10,256 nt of DNA from Desulfobacteraceae bacterium (GTDB lineage Bacteria > Desulfobacterota > Desulfobacteria > Desulfobacterales > UBA11574): the NCBI GenBank assembly GCA_013203195.1, contig JABMQM010000380.1, positions 1-10,256 of the forward strand. Reading direction: 5' to 3'. The notes below the pieces were generated by a model. That model saw only the letters and a list, made by a program, of their open reading frames with translations, was not told the origin of the DNA and ran no database searches. The translations under genes and the position numbers were made by a program. Positions 6,116-10,256 of the stretch are shown one piece after another. Position 1 is the stretch's first letter, and every line of letters begins with the position of its first letter.

Positions 6116-6367
6116 TTAATAAAAGTCGGGGGAAGAGGGAAGTTGCTTTTTACAAATCACGCATTCTGGAGGTTTAATAATTTCAAACATAAGGCAATCG
6201 CGCATCGGGCTAACTTCAAAATAGGTTGCACAAAACTCAGCCAATGAGTGATTTGTTATCAATGGCTCCCTTGCCTGGGATTTCATGATTCTCTTATCAA
6301 AGGATTGGGGGAGGCTGTGATCTGTAAAAAATATCTCTGGTTGAAAAGTTCTTAATTGTTTACTCAC
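6116..6367 (-). CDS. Doubtful 83-residue open frame, no recognised family
   Basis: A GTG-initiated minus-strand frame of 83 codons ending at 6116, with no Shine-Dalgarno upstream. The protein contains two similar phrases (TDHSLPQSF and TNHSLAEF) and a C-terminal PPECVICKK. I cannot place it in a family. Composition is close to the surrounding AT-rich DNA, so it may be chance. It is listed because it is the longest minus-strand frame in the 0.9-kb gap between the MerR-type gene and the sensor kinase. Confidence 0.2.
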   Translation of the reverse strand: MSKQLRTFQPEIFFTDHSLPQSFDKRIMKSQAREPLITNHSLAEFCATYFEVSPMRDCLMFEIIKPPECVICKKQLPSSPDFY

Positions 6368-6416
6368 TTTTATACACGTTCTGCACGAACCCTAAGATTT
6401 GTCCCAAAAGCCCGTA

Positions 6417-6529
6417 TTTTTATGATTTTTCATAAAAAGCGGCGGTTGAATATCAACGGCAAGCCGGTTCGCTTTTGCTTATTGTGTTTAAAATGCCACC
6501 GCAACCGGCAGGCTTCCACATGTTGCGGT
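6417..6529. repeat. Cluster of inverted repeats in gene-free DNA
   Basis: Several perfect dyads follow one another: TTTTTATGA/TCATAAAAA (6417-6425, 6430-6438), GTTGA/TCAAC (6445-6449, 6453-6457), GCCGGTT/AACCGGC (6463-6469, 6503-6509) and ACCGCAAC/GTTGCGGT (6498-6505, 6522-6529). The last two overlap, so they would be alternative folds. This could be an insertion-sequence end, a REP-like unit or a structured RNA. No coding frame here is convincing. Confidence 0.4.
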
Positions 6530-6638
6530 CTACCTGATCCCAATGCACAATCAGAAATTTTCGACACATCCGCCTTCAAAAAGCGAGTTCTTATCAATCA
6601 ATTCAATAATTAAAAAAAGATATCCAGATCCAATATTT

Positions 6639-6678
6639 TTGCTGGAAATGAAGCGCACAATGTATTAACTTACATTGT
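6639..6678 (+). promoter_or_regulatory. Putative promoter with an 8-bp operator dyad upstream of the sensor kinase
   Basis: ACAATGTA (6657-6664) and TACATTGT (6671-6678) form a perfect 8-bp inverted repeat with a 6-nt spacer, 24 bp upstream of the kinase start. A sigma70-like pair, TTGCTG (6639-6644) and TATTAA (6663-6668, 18-bp spacing), would place the -10 inside the dyad, an arrangement typical of repression or autoregulation. The dyad is certain; the promoter is tentative. Confidence 0.45.
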
Positions 6679-6702
6679 AGCACCCTAATTGAGCGGATCA
6701 AA

Positions 6703-8559
6703 TTGAAAAAAGATAACCAAAAATTCAGAAAACTCATCCTCGTCCCTTTAGGCATCATGCTGCTGGTATTGCTGTTGACTTCTATTTTCACCGCTTACCG
6801 GCTCCAGCGGCTGCATATCGATAAGAACGTGCAGGCGAATCTTGACGAATTGAAGCAAATTGTCCTTAAACAGTTGTCAGAAAACTCGCTTGCATTGGGC
6901 AGTATGATTGACTTAATAAAAAGGGATGAAAACCTTCAGAAAGCATGGCTTGACAGAGACCGGGAAGCGCTGCTCCACTATGCCCTGCCGGTTTTAAAAA
7001 ATTCACCTCAGAACTTACAGATTACCCACTTTTACTTCATTGGACTCGACAAAGTCTGTTTTTTACGCGTACACAAGCCGGAGTATTACGGAGATACCAT
7101 TGATCGATTCACGCTGAACCATGCCGAGCTTGCAACCACAGCGGCTAGCGGCATTGAGCTGGGCCCCCTGGGCACATTAACACTGCGCGTGGTACATCCA
7201 TGGTGGAGCGGCGATGAGTTGACAGGTTTTGTTGAACTCGGCGTGGAAATCGAACACTTTATGTCAAATTTGGAAAGTATTCTCAATGTCGACCTGATCA
7301 TAACCGTCAAAAAATCGTATCTTGACCGGGAGAAGTGGGAAGAAGGGTTGGAAATGATGGGACGTAAGGGAGAATGGGATCAGTTTCCCGATTTTGTCGT
7401 CATCAACCAAGCTGTGGAAAAAATTCAGTTAAAACTAAACCAGCACCTACAGTTCCATGCCGGTCAACAGGAGGATCATATTTTTAGTTTGGCAACAGAT
7501 AGTCGTCAATATTCCATCGGATTTGTCCCCTTGATTGACGCCGGTGGCCACGACCTCGGCCACATTGTTGTCTTAAAAGACATCACTTTGGATGAAGACG
7601 CACTGCAAGTGCTATTATTGATTATGATGATAGCCTGTGCAGTTATTGGAGTCCTGCTCTTTGGGTTCTTTTATTTTTTTGTCGGCCGTATAGAGCGCCG
7701 GCTTACAGTCTCGCACAATGCTTTAATTGGTGAGATAGCGGAACGGAAAAAGGCGGAGTCGTCGCTTCAACAATCCCGCGATATGCTGGAAATACTTGTT
7801 CAGGAGCGTACCGCCGATTTAAAAAGAGCCAACGAACAATTGCAAATAGAATTAACCGAACGCAAGGAGGCAGAAGAGGATATCAGGCGTCTTTCCCAGC
7901 AGCTTTTCAGCGTTATAGAAGAAGAAAGAAAGCGACTCGCAAGGGACCTTCACGACGAATTCGGTCAGGCCCTAACCACCCTGCATCTCAACGTAGAAGC
8001 CCTTCAAAATTCACTGCCGGAAAAACTCAAAGACCAAAAGGCTCAATGTGATCAGATAATCCGGATGACCGAGCAGCAATGTGACAATATCCGCAATATT
8101 GCATCCGAACTGCGCCCGGACATGCTCGATCATCTGGGGTTTATCCCCACCCTGGAATGGTATGTGGAAGACTTTGGCAAACGAAATGGCGAGCTCCGTA
8201 TCGATTTTGAAGCCGTGGGTGTTAAAAATCGACCCGATTCGGAGGTTGAAATCACGCTGTATCGCATTCTCCAGGAAGGTTTAAACAACATTATAAAACA
8301 TGCCAAGGCCAAACAGATTGATGTTCTGCTAACATACAGCCATCCCAAATTTATTTTTACCATAAAAGACGACGGGGTTGGGTTTGAGCAGATGAAAGCC
8401 TCGCCACAAAGCCAAGATGGGAAACAGGGCATCGGCCTGATCGGCATGCGGGAAAGGGTGGCTGCCGTAGGAGGTACAATCGACATTCGATCCGGCCGGG
8501 GCAAAGGTACCGTCATCCGGGTTGAAGTGCTCGCCGATCCCGGAAAAACAGAGGCTTAA
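6703..8559 (+). CDS. Membrane sensor histidine kinase, Cache domain plus HisKA_3 (NarL-type partner)
   Basis: A 618-residue kinase. TM1 is at about residues 10-32 and an extracytoplasmic sensor at about 33-300, which carries HFYFIGLDKVCFLRVHKP, YYGDTIDR and GFVELGVEIEHF. These suggest a dCache_3-like ligand-binding fold. TM2 is at about 300-328, followed by a cytoplasmic coiled coil with two ERKxAE units (about 345-400). The HisKA_3 dimerisation/phosphotransfer helix has RLARDLHDEFGQ, with the phosphorylatable His near residue 417. The HATPase domain has an N box (GLNNIIKHA, about 526-534), DDGVGFE and GIGLIGMRERV. It should autophosphorylate and pass the phosphate to the regulator encoded one base downstream. 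The start is TTG at 6703 after a weak GAGCGG. No PAS domain or HAMP signature is evident. The ligand is unknown; small carboxylates or amino acids are usual for Cache domains. Confidence 0.92.
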   Translation: MKKDNQKFRKLILVPLGIMLLVLLLTSIFTAYRLQRLHIDKNVQANLDELKQIVLKQLSENSLALGSMIDLIKRDENLQKAWLDRDREALLHYALPVLKNSPQNLQITHFYFIGLDKVCFLRVHKPEYYGDTIDRFTLNHAELATTAASGIELGPLGTLTLRVVHPWWSGDELTGFVELGVEIEHFMSNLESILNVDLIITVKKSYLDREKWEEGLEMMGRKGEWDQFPDFVVINQAVEKIQLKLNQHLQFHAGQQEDHIFSLATDSRQYSIGFVPLIDAGGHDLGHIVVLKDITLDEDALQVLLLIMMIACAVIGVLLFGFFYFFVGRIERRLTVSHNALIGEIAERKKAESSLQQSRDMLEILVQERTADLKRANEQLQIELTERKEAEEDIRRLSQQLFSVIEEERKRLARDLHDEFGQALTTLHLNVEALQNSLPEKLKDQKAQCDQIIRMTEQQCDNIRNIASELRPDMLDHLGFIPTLEWYVEDFGKRNGELRIDFEAVGVKNRPDSEVEITLYRILQEGLNNIIKHAKAKQIDVLLTYSHPKFIFTIKDDGVGFEQMKASPQSQDGKQGIGLIGMRERVAAVGGTIDIRSGRGKGTVIRVEVLADPGKTEA

Positions 8560-8560
8560 A

Positions 8561-9217
8561 ATGAAAATTATGATAGCAGACGATCACCAGATTGTTCGGG
8601 AAGGTCTCAAACAGCTTTTAAACGGCCAGCAGGACATGGAAGTAGTGGGAGAGGCTCAGGACGGCCGGGAAACCATTGTAAAAGCAAAATCACTGCGTCC
8701 CGACGTACTGCTGCTTGATGTTACCATGCCCCGGCTAAACGGGTTGGAGGCCATTGGCCTGATTAAAGAGGCTGTGCCCGATGTGCGCATTGTTGTTTTC
8801 TCCATGCACAAGAAAGAGGCCTATGCGCGACAGGCTCTTGCCGCAGGAGCTTTGGGTTATGTTCTCAAAGCTTCGCCCAGCAGCGAGATCCTGGCAGCCA
8901 TCCGGGCGGTATACTCTAGAGAATATTTTTTGAGTCGCGAAATCAATGCGGAAATTATCGACGCTTATCTGGAGAATCGAAAAACATCCTCACCCGTTCA
9001 CCGCTACGACCTGCTTTCGGAGCGGGAGCAGCAGGTTTTCCGGCTGATAGTCGAAGGCAATTCCACCAAAGAGATCGCCGATATACTCTGCATAAGCCCC
9101 AAAACCGTGGAAAAACACCGTTCCAATTTTATGAAGAAACTGGGCGTAAATGATCTGGTGGGAATGGTGAAATATGCCATCAAAATAAATATTATCGATC
9201 CTGAACACTGGGAATAA
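8561..9217 (+). CDS. NarL/FixJ-family response regulator
   Basis: A 218-residue two-domain DNA-binding regulator. The receiver domain (about 1-118) has the acidic pair D7-D8, the phospho-acceptor D53 in LLLDVTMP, the switch serine S81 and the conserved lysine K103 in YVLKAS. The LuxR-type helix-turn-helix (about 151-212) contains LSEREQQVFRLI, STKEIADILCISPKTVEKHR and KKLGV. A longer frame opens at 8522, but ATG 8561 gives the canonical N-terminus (MKIMIADDH) and follows the kinase stop by one base, so the two genes are translationally coupled. Such regulators bind short inverted heptamers as dimers. A suitable palindrome (9398-9412) lies upstream of the next gene, and another dyad (6657-6678) upstream of the kinase. 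Confidence 0.93.
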   Translation: MKIMIADDHQIVREGLKQLLNGQQDMEVVGEAQDGRETIVKAKSLRPDVLLLDVTMPRLNGLEAIGLIKEAVPDVRIVVFSMHKKEAYARQALAAGALGYVLKASPSSEILAAIRAVYSREYFLSREINAEIIDAYLENRKTSSPVHRYDLLSEREQQVFRLIVEGNSTKEIADILCISPKTVEKHRSNFMKKLGVNDLVGMVKYAIKINIIDPEHWE

Positions 9218-9235
9218 AATCGTGTTACGATTTTA
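9215..9235 (+). terminator. Hairpin overlapping the response regulator stop
   Basis: TAAAATCGT (9215-9223) and ACGATTTTA (9227-9235) form a perfect 9-bp stem with a 3-nt loop. The left arm begins with the stop codon itself. The T-run is part of the stem and the stem is AT-rich, so termination may be weak. Confidence 0.45.
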
Positions 9236-9241
9236 TGAAAC

Positions 9242-9263
9242 TCCCGCAAGCAAGCTTGCGGGA
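9242..9263 (+). terminator. GC-rich perfect hairpin downstream of the response regulator
   Basis: TCCCGCAAG (9242-9250) and CTTGCGGGA (9255-9263) form a 9-bp perfect stem with a 4-nt loop. There is no T-run after it. It could strengthen transcript ending after the two-component operon or belong to the neighbouring REP-like element. Confidence 0.45.
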
Positions 9264-9270
9264 TCTAATA

Positions 9271-9343
9271 TTTGAATTCATCCCGCGCTGCCCCGCTACG
9301 GCGGGATCTCCGCATAGCTCCGACAAGCAGCGGGGAATTCAAA
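9271..9343. repeat. REP/BIME-like composite palindrome
   Basis: The outer arms TTTGAATTC (9271-9279) and GAATTCAAA (9335-9343) are perfect inverted repeats. Inside them ATCCCGC (9280-9286) pairs with GCGGGAT (9301-9307), and further GC-rich segments mirror each other imperfectly (CGCTGC against GCAGCG). This nested GC-rich architecture is that of REP-type intergenic repeats. A shorter relative of one arm lies at 55-79. Confidence 0.55.
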
Positions 9344-9397
9344 GTCAAATACTGCTTCCTCATACCATCCTCCGGATGTGAAAATCTTCATCCAAAA

Positions 9398-9412
9398 GTA
9401 GGAATTTCCTAC
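9398..9412 (+). promoter_or_regulatory. 15-bp palindromic operator GTAGGAATTTCCTAC
   Basis: A perfect dyad of two 7-bp arms around a central T. The half-site TTTCCTA resembles the heptads bound by NarL/FixJ-type regulators such as BvgA. Its centre (9405) is 30 bp upstream of a -35 box and about 66 bp upstream of the expected transcription start, a usual position for an activator. The adjacent NarL-type regulator gene is the obvious candidate to bind it; that link is inferred. Confidence 0.6.
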
Positions 9413-9434
9413 CTCAAAATCGGGCTTTCCCCCA

Positions 9435-9464
9435 TTGACCGGTTCCCGTCGCAACCGCTATAAA
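9435..9464 (+). promoter_or_regulatory. Sigma70-type promoter of the lipoprotein cytochrome gene
   Basis: TTGACC (9435-9440) and TATAAA (9459-9464) are separated by 18 bp and each match the consensus at five of six positions. Transcription would start near 9471, giving a leader of about 80 nt before the ATG at 9553. Confidence 0.6.
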
Positions 9465-9552
9465 GGTAGCAGATAAAAATATAATTATTTTCTGCAAACT
9501 TTACTTTGAAAAGTTTTAACACTAACACAACCAGTATTTTGAGGAGGGCAGC

Positions 9553-10256
9553 ATGAAGATCAACCCTTTGCTAAAAGTTTTTTTACTGTGCCTTGCAGCC
9601 GTGGTTTTAGCAGCCTGCGCCGCCGAAAAACCGATCGACATCGCAGCGGCCACGTCACAGCCCAAGGCGTTCGTCGGTTCGGATACGTGTAAAATGTGTC
9701 ATCTGGAGCACTATGATTCCTGGAAAATGACCATGCACAGCCGCATGCTCCAGGATGCCAAAGCGAACCAGGACGCCCTTATCGTGCCGATTGAAGAGAA
9801 AAGGATTCGAGCAGATCTCGCCAAGCTGGAGGCAAAGCTCAAGGTGCCGTCGGACAAGGTTTACGTTCCCAAGACCGATGAAATTCTTTACACCATCGGC
9901 AGTCAGTGGAAACAGCGCTATCTGGTAAAAAAGGACGGGACCCTTTTCATTTCTCCGATCCAGTACAACGCCGATACCCACCGCTGGGTCAATTACCACG
10001 AAAAAGACTGGGACAAACGGCCCTGGCTCAAAAAATGCGGCGGCTGCCACGCCACCGGAGCCGATCTTGAAAAAGGCACCTTCAAAGAGCCGGGAGTGGC
10101 CTGCGAAGCCTGCCACGGCAAAGGTTCCTGGCATGCAGCCCTACCCAAAACCGCTGTTTTTGAAAAGCGCCAGACCATCGTAAACCCGGCCAAACTAACC
10201 ATGGGAGTGGCCGCCCAGATTTGCGGCTCCTGCCACAACCGCGGTCATGCCACCAA
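9553..10256 (+). CDS. Multiheme c-type cytochrome lipoprotein, cytochrome c554-like (3' end outside window)
   Basis: The first 234 codons are visible; the frame is still open at the window edge. GGAGGG lies 4-9 bases before the ATG. Residues 1-22 form a lipoprotein signal peptide ending in the lipobox LAAC (Cys22), so the mature protein should be anchored in a membrane, probably the outer one. Four CXXCH motifs appear at residues 46 (CKMCH), 162 (CGGCH), 184 (CEACH) and 224 (CGSCH). The first is embedded in FVGSDTCKMCHLEHYDSWKM, the CxxCHxxxYxxW pattern of cytochrome c554-like domains. The long heme-free stretch between the first and second motifs carries a charged helix and a WKQRY segment. 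It is probably an electron carrier at the cell surface. The promoter and palindrome just upstream suggest control by the neighbouring two-component system. The substrate is unknown. Confidence 0.88.
   Translation, partial: MKINPLLKVFLLCLAAVVLAACAAEKPIDIAAATSQPKAFVGSDTCKMCHLEHYDSWKMTMHSRMLQDAKANQDALIVPIEEKRIRADLAKLEAKLKVPSDKVYVPKTDEILYTIGSQWKQRYLVKKDGTLFISPIQYNADTHRWVNYHEKDWDKRPWLKKCGGCHATGADLEKGTFKEPGVACEACHGKGSWHAALPKTAVFEKRQTIVNPAKLTMGVAAQICGSCHNRGHAT

Noticed and set aside
6356..6613. 85-codon plus-strand frame with a CLLCLKC segment
   Set aside because: It starts at a TTG with no ribosome-binding site and runs through the inverted-repeat cluster. The cysteine-rich phrase comes from palindromic DNA rather than a known zinc or heme motif.
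8130..8516. 128-codon minus-strand open frame opposite the kinase ATPase domain
   Set aside because: It is a shadow of a confidently assigned histidine kinase and shows no signature of its own.
9655..10134. 159-codon minus-strand open frame opposite the lipoprotein cytochrome
   Set aside because: The plus strand has a ribosome-binding site, a lipobox and four CXXCH motifs; the antisense frame has none of these and no family.

Overview
The window looks like chromosomal DNA of an uncultured Desulfobacterota (deltaproteobacterial) organism that moves electrons out of the cell. The evidence is four multiheme c-type cytochrome genes in 10 kb, two of them close to the Geobacter nanowire cytochrome OmcS. 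There is also a Cache-domain NarL-type two-component system and GC-rich REP-like palindromes in intergenic DNA. The taxon is an inference; no rRNA or other marker gene is present.

Layout. Positions 1-441 hold decayed material: a short open frame inside a REP-like hairpin, a 35-codon remnant of a COG1373/DUF4143-type ATPase that stops where its P-loop should be, and a weak minus-strand terminator. Positions 442-4899 (minus strand) are a compact cytochrome operon, transcribed right to left: an 11-heme doubled-CXXCH cytochrome that has lost its N-terminus, an NHL beta-propeller protein with a signal peptide, then two tandem hexaheme OmcS-like cytochromes. A 168-bp element with imperfect terminal inverted repeats (MITE-like) separates the two OmcS-like genes. 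Directly upstream of the damaged 11-heme gene lies the broken 3' part of an IS91-family transposase gene (5006-5420, minus), the likely cause of the truncation. An 88-residue MerR-type regulator follows (5521-5787, minus), then about 0.9 kb without a convincing gene but with many inverted repeats.

The plus-strand half begins with a perfect 8-bp dyad just upstream of a membrane sensor kinase (6703-8559). One base later comes its NarL/FixJ-type response regulator (8561-9217). A terminator-like hairpin and REP-like palindromes follow. Then comes a regulatory region with a 15-bp palindrome about 30 bp upstream of a good sigma70-type promoter, driving a multiheme lipoprotein cytochrome that runs off the right edge (9553 onward).

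Interpretation. The OmcS-like pair keeps the six CXXCH motifs, the conserved blocks of OmcS and the histidine that in OmcS filaments ligates a heme of the next subunit, so extracellular heme filaments are a reasonable prediction. The NHL protein and the 11-heme protein probably act in secretion, assembly or electron delivery to the filament. The sensor/regulator pair may control the downstream lipoprotein cytochrome through the 15-bp palindrome. The IS91 remnant suggests that the nanowire operon has lost its original first-gene start and possibly its native promoter.
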